57,740 nt of DNA from Hymenopellis radicata. Lineage: Eukaryota > Basidiomycota > Agaricomycetes > Agaricales > Physalacriaceae. This document shows, one piece after another, positions 32,855 through 44,808 of the stretch (the first letter of the stretch is position 1; every line of letters begins with the position of its first letter). The DNA is taken from NCBI GenBank assembly GCA_015501595.1, contig JADNRX010000344.1, positions 1 to 57,740 on the forward strand, read 5' to 3'. The notes below the pieces were generated by a model. The model did no database searches, was not told where the DNA came from, and was given only the letters and a program-made list of their open reading frames with translations. The translations under genes and the position numbers were made by a program.

Positions 32855-34179
32855 ATGCCGCGACTCTTCAACGGGAACAGCCTGCGGCTGCCCAAGATCG
32901 CTGGCAACCTCAAGCTCACTGCGGGGCAGATCAGCGGGCTCGTGTCAAAGTCGCCGTGGACGAAAAATTTCCGCCACATGCTTCCGGTGGACATCAAGCA
33001 TCTACGGCTAACGGCGAAGATGAGCGACATCACGACGCCAAAGGTGGTCTTGACGAGGGACCGCATCAAGTATTGGAATATTGTGCCCGGGGACCAGATT
33101 CGCGTGCGGGGAGACAGGAATAATACGCTGCATACCGTGGAGGCTATAAATCGGTGGACGAACAGGGTCCATCTCACACCGACGGAGGGCTCTGCGCAGG
33201 TACGCTTTCTCTATGGGGGGCGGGTGTCTGCGCGTTGCTCATCATCATGGACTTGAAAGGACGCCCAAGAGGGCAGAAACAGAGGCCCGCATGTGCATTA
33301 TTCAAAGTGCCAGCTTTATATTGGCGACTTTGCGTTCCCGCCGACCAATGCGTCTGAGGAGCCTGTGACGCGTCGGTGTGTCTTTTCTCGCTCTCTCTCT
33401 CCTCGACGTTCACGCTAAAGCTGGGTTCAGTGTCTTTGCCCGTCGTCTTGGTACATCCCATCCAAGGTGGGATCCCAGAGTCAGACACTTTGTGTGGAAG
33501 CGTGCCGCGGTTGCCGTAGAACCTGCTTTGCCGCGATTCAGAAAACGGAGAATCGAGATACCGTGGCCTATAGTCCCAAAACCTCCTGTTATACCTGGTC
33601 AGTGACCTCCGCCTGCACCAAGAGCTGCTTGAACTCATGGCTAATCTTTCAGCTGAACCTTGGGATACATCAAGGGAAGAGGTTGGCCGTGTCACCTGGC
33701 GTCCGCCGCCGTTTGCCAAAGACCGTACAGGTGCCATTCCGAAGGTGATACCCGAGAAGACGTTCCTGTCCATCATGTTGAGTGGAGGAACGTTGGACGT
33801 GCAGCACCCTATTGAGATCTACTTGGCGAAAGAGCTCTCTAACCCACATGGGTTCGCGAAGCGTCACGAGCGCTGGCTGACGTACCAGGAGTACAAGAAG
33901 ACCCTGTTGGCCGAGTACATTGAGCGCGAAACTAAGCATCTCGATGGCAGGACGATGACTGCTGCGCGAGCGGATGCGGTGTTTATGTGCAGGGAGCGTT
34001 TGGAGCAGGAGCGCAAGGACAAGGTTGGGCTCAAGCAGACGTACCACAAGCTCAAGTTGGAGAGGAAGACGCGTAGGAAAAACCGCAAGCAGGAAAAGAT
34101 ACGCGCGCGGCTTGCCAATATGGTTCTGCCCGAGGCGCCGAACCAAGTACTCCCGCGTTTGGAGGAGGTTACATTATAG
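32855..34179 (+). CDS. MRPL40: Mitochondrial large-subunit ribosomal protein uL24m
   Basis: Exons 32855-33199, 33260-33375, 33431-33597 and 33653-34179 join in frame to 384 residues. The KOW-type core is IKYWNIVPGDQIRVRGDRNN, then HTVEAINRWTNRVHLTP. Downstream blocks HVHYSKCQLYIGDF, RLGTSHPRWDPRVRHFVWKR and a basic coiled tail (KLKLERKTRRKNRKQEKIRA) fit the long fungal mitochondrial form. The start MPRLFNGNSLRLPKIAGNL is basic, suiting mitochondrial import. uL24 binds near the peptide exit tunnel and acts early in large-subunit assembly. No frame break. Stop is 100 bp before the next gene on the same strand. Confidence 0.85.
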
Positions 34180-34278
34180 TATTCAATATATAGTTTATCG
34201 TCTAATGCAACCCTACTGCTGGAAGACCTGAAGGAGACCGAATTAGGAAGTAGCCTATCTCCTACTACCACCACCATC

Positions 34279-35915
34279 ATGTCGCGCGTGCGCTCTCGGA
34301 GTCCAGAGGCTCTCTACCATGCCATTCCACAGGCCCCAGTGGCGGCAAACCCTATAATCCGCTCCGATTCCGACATTGAGCTCGACGACGACGCCGACCC
34401 GGAGAGCGCACACGAGTCGACCCACCTGCATCTGCATGTCGTCGATGCCCGGATCCGCTGGATTCACTTTGTCCTGGGTAACGCTGTCCTTTTGCCTTGG
34501 AACGGTGCGTCTGATATCGCTGTGCGAGCGTGGTATTGAGCCGAGACCCGCAGTGATGATCACCGCGACGCCGTACTTTCTCGCGCGACTGTCGACGTCC
34601 AATCTGAAGCTGACGTTCAGCTCGTATCTGTCGACGTCGTTCACCGCTGCGAATGTCCTCTTTCTGGCGCATGCGACTGCCACGTCGAAGCAGGTAACAT
34701 CCTCGTCTGTTAGTTAATCGGCTGGGGCTGATTTAGCACTTAGAACGCCCCGTCGCGTCAGATCATATCGTCTCTGATCCTGCTCTCGGGGCTCACGTTC
34801 CTTCTCACTATAAGCACCTTCGTCCACACCGGCGCCGCAGTGTTCTTCGCCTTTGTCCTGCTTAATGGCGTCGCACAGGCAGCATTGGGCTCGTACCTCC
34901 AGACGTCCTGCATCGCCATCGCCTCGCTCTTCGGCCCCACCGCCGTGCAGCCCATGATGTCCGGCCAGGCGGCCGTCGCGGTCGCGGTCAGCGGCGTCCA
35001 GGTCCTCAGCGCCATCGCGTCGACGTGGAACGAGCAGGTAGACGTGAATGGCGTCCCGACGGGCGGGCACGGCGAGGCCGCGGAGCGATCCGCGTTTGTG
35101 TTCTTCTTGCTGTCCACGCTGTTCTTGCTGGTGTCCGCGGGGTGCATGGCGTGGCTGGTGTCCATGCCGGCGTATAAGGCTGTGGCTGGGACGCTGGAGA
35201 AACCCGTCAAGTTCGAGGCGCCGGGCGGGGACAGTGGAGAGACGAGGGGGCTGGTGTCGCGCGGTCATCACGAGCCGGGCAGCAGTAAACTGCACATCTT
35301 CAGGACGAATATTGTGTATCACATCGCAGTCGCGTATGTCTTTGTCGTGACCCTCGTACGTGTGCTTCCTCGTGTCTACAATCCTACTCTAACGTCCACT
35401 CCTCAAAGGCTGTTTTCCCTCCGATAACCACGTCCATTGCACCTACAAACCCCAACATACACCCCCTCCTTTTCAGCTCTGTCCACTTTTTCGTATTCGG
35501 CCTTGGGGATCTATTCGGCCGCTATCTCTGCTCTATACCCAAACTCTTGACGTGGTCCGCAAGACGGCTGCTCACGTTGTCTCTCGCACGGACACTCTTC
35601 ATACCGCTCTTTCTGCTTTGCAACGTCCAGCGACCGACAACGTCGGACACGCCGTATACGCCCTGGATCAACTCGGACTTTATGTTCATGCTCATTCTGT
35701 TTGCATTCGCCATGTCGAATGGCTACGTCTCGAGCATGTGCATGATGTCCGCGCCGTCTATCGACCACAATGCGAGACTCAAGGGCAAGCGCGAGGATAT
35801 TGACATTGCTGCGACAGTTGCTAGCTTCTGTCTTGTTTGCGGGCTCGCTATGGGTAGTGTGGCGAGCTTTGCTGTAAGAGGCGCGGTTTGCGACTGCAAC
35901 CCGTTCACATCGTAA
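34279..35915 (+). CDS. FUN26: Equilibrative nucleoside transporter (ENT/SLC29 family)
   Basis: The acidic head SDSDIELDDDADPESAHEST is followed by the first helix motif IHFVLGNAVLLPWN-VMITAT, split by an intron. Further ENT signatures are VLLNGVAQAALGSYLQTSC (helix 4), MSGQAAVAVAVSGVQVLSA (helix 5), HIAVAYVFVVTL-AVFPPITTSI (joined across an intron ending at 35408) and FVFGLGDLFGRYL. Four exons join in frame and end at 35915. The protein should move nucleosides across a membrane. The yeast relative Fun26 is vacuolar; location here is inferred. The central charged loop (about 35165-35290) is typical of the family. Confidence 0.9.
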
Positions 35916-36131
35916 TGTGCCTATATTTATTTGGATTTAGAGGGATGTATGAATGGAATAGTTACACGACATATAGCATACCCAAACCTCAATAATACAA
36001 GAGCATTCATCGGGAGGTGGATCATTGAGAGGAGTGATTATTGCACAACAAACAAGGCGTGTATGCTGTCCAACGAAATAGAGTGTATTAGCCTGACGAA
36101 TATGTATAATCTAAGAAGAGGACAAGGATGT

Positions 36132-36629
36132 CTATTGGCACTGTAGAATAGGTCAGCATTGTAAAGAGAAACGAGAGGAGGAAGAGGCTCACTTCAGCCT
36201 TAAGATAAGTAACGAGGTCATTCCGGTCCTTGTCCTTCTTCAACCCCGCGAACGCCATCTTTGTTCCGGGGATGTACTAGGCGACGTGGCATCAATACGA
36301 ACCACCAAAAAAGTACATAGCACACAGACAGACAAACCTTTTTGGGATTCTCCAAGTACTCAAAGAGCGTCTGCTCGCTCCACGTCACGCCCTTGTTCAC
36401 GTTGGCGGCGGTGTACGAGTAGCCGCCCGCCTGGCCCGACTTGCGCCCGAAGATGCCGTGCAGGTTCGGGCCGACCTTGTGCGCCTCGCCCGCGCCCGTC
36501 GTGTGGCACTGCGCGCAGCGCGTCTTGAAGAGCCCGGCGCCCTTGGCGGCGTCTCCTGCAGAAATAACGAAGGTTAGGGTGGGTACGGTGGGGTAGGGTA
36601 GGGAGCAACGAACCAGCAGAGTAAGGCAT
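36132..36629 (-). CDS. CYC1: Cytochrome c
   Basis: Four exons give a 108-residue protein. Exon 1 is only 16 nt (MPYSA). The haem site is CAQCH at residues 19-23. [20 protein letters not shown] is the family signature. The distal Met ligand is in PGTKMAF (Met85). The last exon adds only CQ after KAE, following a GTGAGC...TTCTACAG intron. It carries electrons between complexes III and IV in the intermembrane space and needs no cleaved presequence. Length and residues are all normal. Confidence 0.95.
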
Positions 36630-37056
36630 CGTGAAAGGGTAGGCGAGAGGGAGGTGAGAGTCTAGGGAGGGAGGGAGCTGGAGGTGATGGAGACAAATTG
36701 AGAGATGACTGCAAGAATGACGCGCCAAGTGTGGTCCAGCATCATGTGATCATCCGCTCCTTCCCGTTTGGCCAATGGTAGGTGACTGATTGGTGCGGAC
36801 CGCGTTGAGTGCCGGTGGTCCCCGAGGTCTTGAAGTTCAAAGAAGGACATGAGAGGAGTCGAAGACCAAGTTCAAATTCAATGAAAGAAATCAGAACTCC
36901 AAAGTCGATGAACGAGGCGTCTAGATTTATTAATACAAACCAATAATATTACCAAGAGCTAGCTGTATGTAAGGCTACACGCGTACAATTACACTGACCA
37001 ACAACCGCGAACATAACACTGAGGTAAAAGGAAGCAACAGAAAAAGGTAATAGATG
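36630..37056. other. Intergenic region
   Basis: Promoter side of the cytochrome c gene and 3' flank of the next minus-strand gene. No gene recognised. Confidence 0.4.
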
Positions 37057-38029
37057 TCAAAGAATATGATTGACAGTGAGCTGGGGCTCCCACACGCCAA
37101 ACTCGAGCTCGTCAAGACACTTGAGCTCCATACGGTCCCACGAAACGGGGATCCTGTTATTCTATATGATATCGGATTAGAGAAAATAGGAAGGAAGGAA
37201 GCAATCAACCAATTTACATACCTGGAAATAGTGCACACACGACCGCGCAACCCGCCTCGCCAGCGTCTCCAAGTCCAGCCGCCCGTTATCATACGAGTCC
37301 AGCGGGAGCTGATATGTGCACTCTTGATGCCCCGGCCACTATATCAAAACATCTTCAGCACCTGAAGTAACATCGCGGCTCCGACTGGCACTCACCCGCA
37401 CTTTCAGATACACATTATCGTATCGGTTCGGATGCATATCGCTCAGATAGTACGATTCGCTATTCGACAGCCGTATCCCGCGCATCTGCGCCTCGGCGAG
37501 GTTGATCCCGCCGAGCAGGCTCCCCTTGCGCTTGAACTTGATGCGGATGCTGTTACGCCCAAAGAGCCCGTTGGCCCGCGGCGCAGCGAACGACACGGTC
37601 GAGTGACGGCGCCGCCGCGGCATGGCGTTGAGCATCACCGGATGGGTCATCGTAGGGTATACCGGATGTGGGGCCTGCGCGTAGTATGGCGTTCCGAGCG
37701 CGTGGTCATCGTATGCTAGGTGGGTGGTTAGAACGCCTCTTGCGGGGTCTCGAAGACGCTTACATTGGCCGGACATCTGACGCGTCAGCGGATAGCTATG
37801 GGGAGTCCCGTATGCTTGCATGTCATAACCGGGTTGAGCGTACTGAGGGTGGAATGAGAAAGGGGTTAAAAGAACAAGGGATGAAAGACCAAAAACAGAC
37901 CATTGTTGCGCGCTGCTCAGGGAAGTAAGGGGTTCCATAGTTGATGGATTGCATCGATGGTCTTCGAGACATGCGAGACATCGTCCTCGAGATTCCCGCG
38001 TCGTAGGGTGTATAAGCCATAGCAGTCAT
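37057..38029 (-). CDS. Conserved-looking basidiomycete protein of unknown function (possibly DUF6741 family)
   Basis: Several exons start MTAMAYTPYDAGISRTMSRM and pass through a Tyr/Pro/Gln-rich low-complexity region (YGTPYFPEQ, YAQPGYDMQAYGTPHSYPL). A more ordered half follows: FGRNSIRIKFKRKGSLLGGI, LAEAQMRGIRLSNSESYYL, then DLETLARRVARSCVHYFQ and PVSWDRMELKCLDELEFGVW to a stop at 37057. The pattern recalls a basidiomycete-specific family of unknown function; the DUF number is from memory. A TATATAA box lies about 53 nt upstream. Not a membrane protein. Confidence 0.6.
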
Positions 38030-38081
38030 CGTTGAAGGAGACCCAAGTTGTGTAAAGAGAGACTCGAAGCTACCGTGGGCT

Positions 38082-38087
38082 TATATA
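38082..38087 (-). promoter_or_regulatory. TATA box of the gene ending at 37057
   Basis: TATATA inside GCTATATAAGCC on the minus strand, about 53 nt upstream of the ATG at 38029. Confidence 0.4.
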
Positions 38088-38099
38088 GCAACGCCCCAG

Positions 38100-39480
38100 C
38101 CAATGCAGCAGCATCGTGGCCTAACGGATCTGCCTCGAGGACCGATCAACAATGAGCTCTCACGAAACAATGTCACTGCTTTCCAACATGTGTGTAAAAA
38201 TGATTCCAAGTGCCGGAACGGGCAAGGAACAAGAGACAGGTGTAACGGTGAGCAAGCCCATTCGGCAGGCAGGACAGATCCATGAATGGGGGGCTGAATG
38301 AGATGCTAACGGCAGCTTTTAATCTCCCGGACAATGAAAAGGTGTTTTCGCCCGTGTTTGGCTGCCTTTTCGAGGATCTAATTGTAGTATTGCACTTGGA
38401 GCAGTGGTGGGATCCGAGATTCCAAAGGCAGATGGCAGATGTACAAGGAGTTTCAGCGTTTGCCTGACTGCGAGGCAGCCATGAGGAGCTGGGGAAGATA
38501 CGGTACACTGAAACTTGCGCACCCGAAGAGTAGAGACGTCCGGTGTGCAGGTATATGTCCAAATCCGAGAATTTGCTGAGAGTTCCGTGGGACGCGAGAA
38601 CGGGATTCCGAGTCGAGCGAGTCATGCACCAGAGAGGCCCTAGAAGCAGCTCATTATATGTTCATGAAACGCGGCGTAGAAGATGCAGATGGCAGTAAGC
38701 AGAAGACCGTAGAACGGAAAGTAAACTATCTCCGGACCTTTCGGGCCGGCAAGCCGCTTCCCATGACTCGAGAAATCTCTTCTCCTTCTCTACATCCAAA
38801 TTACCACTGGCTTCCTGGAACTCTGCTTACATTCTGACCAGCTTTACAAGTTTTAATCTCCGTCGAATGCAATAGAAGAAACTGCTCGTAAACTTGGATC
38901 ACGTCTTTTTTCGACTTGTGGGCCAGAAATCTTAACGAGATGCGCTGGTCGCCGGGTTCAACCAAAACGTCGAGGACAAAGACTAGAGCTATAAAATTTC
39001 TTGCCATCGTGCTCGCCATGCACTCTACGCGATTACGATCGGCCGCTCATTGTGGCGCGGTAGAAGGCCCACTCTCAGCTCGACTTTCTCAATTGAAACT
39101 AGGCGGGCGCGCATTGGCATGTAACAATACGCGAATCACGAGTCAGTAGCTGTGCGTGTAGGCCGCGGTGGGGCCTTTGTTCGACGTTGATCAAGTACGT
39201 CCTGGCAGAGAGGCATTACAGCTTCCTGGATCGCGTGCGGCAGGCTGGCCGTTTCTAAATCCCGGCATCACTACTACCGTGCGTCTGCCTTTCTGCCAAC
39301 TATTGTCTTAGCCTAATGTTTCATAATCTGGACCATGGATACTTCGGTGCAGCAAAGGGGCACCTCAACAAATCATCGGCAATGACTTACTTCAAAGGCA
39401 CGCCGGCCTTAGGCTGATACTACTGCGAACAACAACGAAGGAAGACATGAAGTACTAGTGGCATACGAGATATCTGGTGA
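38100..39480. other. 1.4-kb region without a recognisable gene
   Basis: Short frames on both strands (for example 38173-38625, minus) show no family resemblance or splice structure. No tRNA-like fold was spotted by eye. Confidence 0.45.
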
Positions 39481-39538
39481 GCCCAACCGACTCAATAGAC
39501 TGCTCGCTTCGATCGTCTACGAAGACATCTCATTTCAT

Positions 39539-39611
39539 GCGTCATAGGGGTCCTGCTAGAGACTGTCTGCGAAAACAAAGACAGTTCATACCCCAAATCC
39601 TCCTATGACGC
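39539..39611. promoter_or_regulatory. Nested inverted repeat upstream of small gene A
   Basis: Outer arms GCGTCATAGG (39539-39548) and CCTATGACGC (39602-39611) enclose inner arms ACTGTC (39562-39567) and GACAGT (39580-39585). The same structure precedes small gene B. A TATAAA box follows at 39634-39639, 89 nt before the ATG. Confidence 0.6.
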
Positions 39612-39727
39612 GAAAGGCTGTCCAGTCCTCCTCTATAAAGACCAACTTTTTAGATCTGCTGTAACAACAATCGAGTCCCTAACGCAAAGCCTTACTGCCT
39701 ATCATCTACACCCACACACATCTCACT

Positions 39728-39952
39728 ATGTTCGCATCATCTCTCAACTTCAACATCACACACCTCCACATCCTCAGTCCCAAGTCGCGCTCTAACGAAA
39801 GCACGCGTGTGGTCGGCGAGAGACGGCCGATTCAGAAGAGAAAATCCTCGCTGAACTTGCGTGCTCAGTATCACAACATCGAGTCTGCTAGAGATGTTGC
39901 ACGCACCGAACCTGAGGCGACAATACACGACGCATATGTAGTCGTTTTATGA
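39728..39952 (+). CDS. Small orphan protein A (74 residues) with a KR site
   Basis: MFASSLNFNITHLHI opens a basic, Ser-rich protein containing ERRPIQKRKSSLNLRAQYHN and ending HDAYVVVL. There is no signal peptide, membrane helix or CaaX end. A duplicate lies at 44491, with upstream region, coding part and a likely spliced 3' UTR all conserved (GTTAGT...TTCCGCAG at about 39973-40026). The shared frame and promoter favour a real gene. The KR pair could be a Kex2-type site, but the missing signal peptide argues against secretion. Function unknown. Confidence 0.5.
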   Translation: MFASSLNFNITHLHILSPKSRSNESTRVVGERRPIQKRKSSLNLRAQYHNIESARDVARTEPEATIHDAYVVVL

Positions 39953-40287
39953 TCTGACGTTCAAGATTGTGGGTTAGTACTTCTTCATTGTCAAAATCCC
40001 CACATTGTACTGATGAATGTTCCGCAGATTCGAAGGTTGTTATCCCTCCAGGGTGCTGTGCTTAGAGAAGCGTACAACAAGGAAGAGAGAACTTTGGACT
40101 CATCTTACTTTCGTTGTGAAGATATACCCACCATACATGTTTCAATCTGGAAGACGATGCTACACTTGTATAAAGGAAATAAAGATCTACTAAAATCCTT
40201 ATGCTTGATGCCTCAAAAGTAAACGCCACCGGGTAGCTTTTATCAGTCAGACCGAGGTTTGATCAGATTTATTTCCCTACTTGTTCC

Positions 40288-42117
40288 ATGACCATGTCAG
40301 CCACCGTCCTTTGCCAGGCCAAGTCATGCCCCAACGGCTATCCGCCGTCAAGACTCGAATGTCCGACGTGCAGCAAGTCAGCAGCGCCCTTCTCCGAGTC
40401 AGTTTATCCCAATTAAGGTCCTTTACAGGCTTGGGATTCGTGGTTCATTCTTCTGTGGCCAGGAATGCTTCAAAGCTGACTGTAAGCTACTGTTTGAACG
40501 AGATTCAAGCGTGCTCTGCTGACGATTTTGCAGGGGCAAGTTGTGCTTTATTCAGTATCGATACCGGTACTCGGCTCATATACAGCTGTCCAGAAATCTC
40601 ACAAGATCGTACATGCATTGATCACTGCTTCGACAACCTCGACAGGCGACGCTTTCGAGAGTGGGTCCTGAGCCGACCGTGTTTGCTGCATTCATTAACC
40701 GTTTCTAAAGAGGGAACGTACAACCCATTCCCGAACTTTGAATATACCGGGTCCATGCGACCAGTGTACCCACTGTCGGGCAAGCGAACGGTTCCGGACC
40801 ACATACCGCGGCCAGAATACGCTGCTGATGGTAGGCTTATGAGTCTTGTCCACGGCTTCAAGGCGATTATGTGATCTTAACGTCTATTTTTTTTCAGGCA
40901 AGCCCTTGGCCGAAGATAGAGCCTTCGGAGCACCTCCGACGATATTGACTTTGGAAGAGCAAGAAAAAATGCGCACAGTTAGCAGGGTGCGTCTTATCCG
41001 CGCTCATCTCGGTTTCCGCATCTTCATATACTTTCTACAGCTTGGCCGCGAAATTCTGGATCTTGCCGCATCGCATGCGAAGCCCGGCATAACGACCGAT
41101 GAAATCGACGAAATCGTTCACAACGCCACAATAGAGCGCAATGCTTACCCCTCGCCTCTGAACTACCGCAACTACCCCAAGTCGACGTGCACGTACGTCC
41201 CTGACACGTCGTAATCTGCCTAGCCGCACTTATGTAGTCTCTAGGTCTATTAACGAAGTCATCTGTCACCGGATTCCCGACAAGCGAAAACTCAAGAACG
41301 GTGACATTATCAACATTGGTGTGTATGCTCGGTCTTGTCACCCTTAGTAAAACTTACTATCCACAAGACATCAGTCTCTACTACGACGGTAATTATTCCT
41401 TCGTGCAAGACCTCTATTCTCTTACCCTCACACTCAAGGCTTTCACGCGGACCTCAACGCGACTTACGGCGTAGGGGAGATCGATGAAGAGTCCAAGAAA
41501 CTCATTCGCACAACCCGAGAATGCTTGGACGAGGCTATCAAGATCTGCAAGCCCGGTGCTCTCTTCCGAGACATAGGCAAAGTCATGTATGTGCCTCTTC
41601 TTCGTGCGTCGAGGATTTATGGACTGAGATCTCCGCCGCCCCATCCGAAGTGAGCCTATTGCACGCGCGAACGGATGCGCGACGGTGCGCAATTACACAG
41701 GCCACGGAGTCAACGCCCTGTTCCATCCCCGCCAAACATTCCTCATTACGCAAAAAATAAGGCCGTCGGAACGATGAAACCTGGCATGGTGAGTAACGGC
41801 TAACGTGCGTTTAACTTAACTCATTGACTGTGGCGTAGGCATTCACTATAGAACCGGTAATCCTCGTTCTAGCCTTATCTATTTCCCAACTGAGATTTCC
41901 TTTTAGATGATAAATCTTGGACCCAACTGGGGGGACACACATTGGCCTGATAACTGGACTGCGACAACGACAGATGGCAAACGCAGCGCTCAATTTGAGG
42001 AGACATTGCTGTGAGTTGACTCATGTCCACGTTCAAATGTGATGCTCATCCCATGATAGAATTACAGAGACTGGCGTAGAGGTACTGACGGCTGGTACGC
42101 GAAAGGACTACTATTAG
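40288..42117 (+). CDS. MAP1: Methionine aminopeptidase type 1 (one apparent frameshift)
   Basis: Removes the initiator Met from nascent proteins at the ribosome. The N-terminal zinc-finger region reads [44 protein letters not shown] once three introns are removed. The catalytic domain shows the five metal ligands: Asp in [10 protein letters not shown], Asp in [10 protein letters not shown], His in [12 protein letters not shown], Glu in AFTIEP and Glu in [10 protein letters not shown]. The linker is [18 protein letters not shown] and [20 protein letters not shown] is also typical. At 41726-41731 (CATCCCCGCC) one base appears missing, since [19 protein letters not shown] is in a different frame from [17 protein letters not shown] replaces the usual CHGIPD. 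The last residues are GTRKDYY. Confidence 0.88.
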
Positions 42118-42407
42118 AGTACACATCGTGTTGTATCCTCAATTGGCCTACAAGCGACGTTCCCTGTACTTCCGAATGTCTCTCAGTTTATCCAGATAAA
42201 CTGCGTTCAACAGGTACTACTCGTAATACAATCGAGAAACTTTATGTAAGTGACGTTCGTGAGTTGCGCTCTCTCCACCTTCTAAGTCTAGTCCGCCCAT
42301 GTGACTCGCCCGTTCCGTTCACCCTCCACCCCACTCACCGGTCTCACGCGTCATCACTTAGCTTGGTTAGCATCCACGACGATAACAATCATCTCCGTGC
42401 TTTCACC

Positions 42408-43654
42408 ATGACCGCACTTCCTCCTCTCGCGAACACCCCTTTAGACGCGATGATGGCCAACGTTGTCAGCGCATATAATGTCTGTCTCACCTTCCAAAAT
42501 TGGGCCGACGCGCGCGACGACCCGAGCGCGCTGCTTCATGCGCGAGTTCTTGGGTACCTTATTCTCCATACAACTGCTCGCCCGGGTACGCTTGGCGAAG
42601 TTGTCAAAGTCATCCAGTCGTGCGCACAGGACTTCCACAAACTCTCCCCGCTTGGCGAAAGCTTCATCACCTATTTAATTGTTCCCTGTAAGTGCTTTCC
42701 CTCTGTGATCAACTTCGCCTTAAGCCCTCCCAGTCAAGAAGTTCAAGGGTAGGACCCCAGCCTCCTCCGACCAACCATCGCGGAACTCCTTTGAGCGTCT
42801 CAAGACGAACCTTTTAGAAGCGCCTCAAGACCACAACGATGCCAAGAATCAGGTGTGTGCCATCTGTGTAGCCGACACCTTGGTGACCCATATAACTTCT
42901 CAGGCCCTGATTCGCGATGGCTTCCGTTGTGTCGTCAGTGGTGTATATGACGAGGAGGCGCTCACCGAGCTCGGCCTCACAGACGAGCAGGCCCTGGCGC
43001 AAGGTGGAACAGTGTACACGCAATGTGCTCACATCTTGCCTGAATTCACGTGTTTTGGGATTCAGAAGGGGGTGGTTACGGAGGACAAGGTGTGTGCACA
43101 ACTTTACCTTGAGACACATTCGATGACTTGGACATTGCAGCGCGACTACGCTTCCTCCGTACTGGCAGTACTCCAAAGCTTCGGCTCTGACATCGAAGAG
43201 ATCAACGGTGTCAAAGTTCACTCGCTTTTCAATATCATGACCTTGCAGGCCGACAGGCATGACTGGTTTGACCGTCTTGAAATGTGGTTTGAGAAGCTTG
43301 TGCGTATCACACAAATATCCTATCCGAGAGTCTTTCTGACTTTGATGTAAGGGAGAAAACCGCTACAAAGTTTGCTCGAACAAGAGAGGACATAGGCTAC
43401 CGCACCCCGAAATTACCTTCACCACTCCAGACCCCGAACATCTCCCTGTCCCATCTGAAGATTTACTGGAGCTCCACGCCGTGTGCTGCAAGGTTGCCCA
43501 CTTTTCAGGTGCAGGGCAATATATTGAGAAAATCTGGAGTGATGTGGAAGACCTAGGTGTACTAGCAGAGGATGGAGGATCAGAGACTGTGCTGAACAGC
43601 GCACTGTTAAATCAGATGCATATGCACAGGCTCAGTGAAGACGGCCGGAATTGA
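42408..43654 (+). CDS. HNH-nuclease-domain protein
   Basis: Starts at an ACCATGA context (MTALPPLANTPLDAMMANV). Five exons join in frame. The HNH_2-like core is RDGFRCVVSGVYDE, TQCAHILPEF, then VHSLFNIMTLQADRHDWFD: the His, Asn and His positions are present. Agaricomycetes have many such proteins of unknown function. Whether it cuts DNA is unproven. The acidic tail PDPEHLPVPSEDLLELHAV, LSEDGRN ends at 43654. A 50-bp stretch in its 5' region recurs downstream of small gene B. Confidence 0.75.
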
Positions 43655-44270
43655 TCGACGCGACGCGATGAATGATTCCTCTTCCTGGAGTCGACGGTCC
43701 ACTTTCGTAGGGTCGTGGCCTAGCGCTACGATACATTCGTTTGTGTGCGCATCCGAGTGTCCCGACTTTGGGAAATCAGAATCAACACGCTGGCTTCGTC
43801 ATCACGCATACGTTCGGGCGGAGGATCATCGTACACCAACGACACGCTGGTTAGTCGCTCTTTGTACGACATGTCACGGCACATATATACAGGTTTCTCC
43901 TCAAATGGTGCCTATTCTCGGTGACATGGTCGGGGCGGCTATGCAGATGATGTTTGATTGTAAGTAGTGCGTAGTCTATGTGCTCTCTCGAAACTACAAC
44001 CCATGGAGTTCTTATCGGGGTTCATTCGGGTAGCCAGAGTTGAGTGCTTTCTTTGTAACGATTCAGCTGCTGACTAGGTTATGTAGACAGAGAGGCCTCA
44101 AAGGGCAAGTTGAAATCGCTGAATGCCGAGTACCACGAGGCCCGTAGTCCGATGCTCTTCAATGGCTAGTACCGACTCTCTTTGAGAACCGGGTCCTGTT
44201 CACTTTAGTTACTCCGGGTAGTGGTCTCCGGCTCAAACCCGTCCGATCAATAGATTGCTTGGTTGCTCCG
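43655..44270. other. Intergenic region without a recognisable gene
   Basis: About 600 bp between the HNH gene and the duplicated small-gene segment. One 110-codon frame (43635-43967) overlaps the HNH tail and has no family resemblance. Confidence 0.4.
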
Positions 44271-44297
44271 ATCGTTTACGAAGACATCTCATTTCAT

Positions 44298-44370
44298 GCG
44301 TCATAGGGGTCCTGCTAGAGACTGTCTGCGAAAACAAAGACAGTTCATACCCCAAATCCTCCTATGACGC
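44298..44370. promoter_or_regulatory. Nested inverted repeat upstream of small gene B
   Basis: Same outer arms (GCGTCATAGG 44298-44307; CCTATGACGC 44361-44370) and inner arms as upstream of copy A. A TATAAA box follows at 44394-44399, 92 nt before the ATG. Confidence 0.6.
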
Positions 44371-44490
44371 GAAAGGCTGTCCAGTCCTCCTCTATAAAGA
44401 CCAACTTTTTTAGATCTGCTGTAACAACAATCGAGTCCCTAACGCAAAGCCTGACTGCCTATCATCTACACGCACACACATCATCTCACT

Positions 44491-44808
44491 ATGTTCGCAT
44501 CATCTCTCAACTTCAACATCACACACCTCCACATCCGCAGTCCCAAGTCGCGCCCTAACGACAGCACGCGTGCGGCTGGCGAGAGACGGCCAATTCAGAA
44601 GAGGAAATCCTCGCTGAACTTGCATGCCCAGTATCACATCATGGACTCTAACAAGAGCACGCGTGTGGCCAACGAGAGACGGCCAATGCAGAAGAGAAAA
44701 TCCTCGCTGAACTTGCGTGCTCAGTATCACAACATCGACTCTGCTAGAGATGTGGCACGCACCGAACCTGAGGTGACAATACACGACGCATATGTAGTCG
44801 TTTTATGA
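44491..44808 (+). CDS. Small orphan protein B (105 residues), with internal duplication
   Basis: Paralogue of the 74-residue protein 4.7 kb upstream. It differs mainly by an in-frame 93-bp duplication giving two 31-residue units: STRAAGERRPIQKRKSSLNL... and STRVANERRPMQKRKSSLNL.... Each unit carries a KR pair before KSSLNL. Start MFASSLNFNITHLHI and end HDAYVVVL are the same as in A. Downstream a likely 3'-UTR intron (GTTAGT...TTCCACAG, about 44827-44880) is conserved. No signal peptide. Function unknown. Confidence 0.5.
   Translation: MFASSLNFNITHLHIRSPKSRPNDSTRAAGERRPIQKRKSSLNLHAQYHIMDSNKSTRVANERRPMQKRKSSLNLRAQYHNIDSARDVARTEPEVTIHDAYVVVL

Noticed and set aside
33199..33260. Frameshift in uL24m between GSAQ and HVHYSK
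   Set aside because: Using the acceptor at 33259 (TTGAAAG) instead of the later CAG sites joins the exons in phase, so no base is missing.
39547..39556. GGGGTCCTGC before the small genes as a fifth MITE end
   Set aside because: It matches only about eight bases of the MITE terminus, with no partner end or target duplication.
39728..44808. Mating pheromone precursors
   Set aside because: The small proteins end in YVVVL with no CaaX cysteine, and no pheromone receptor or homeodomain gene is nearby.
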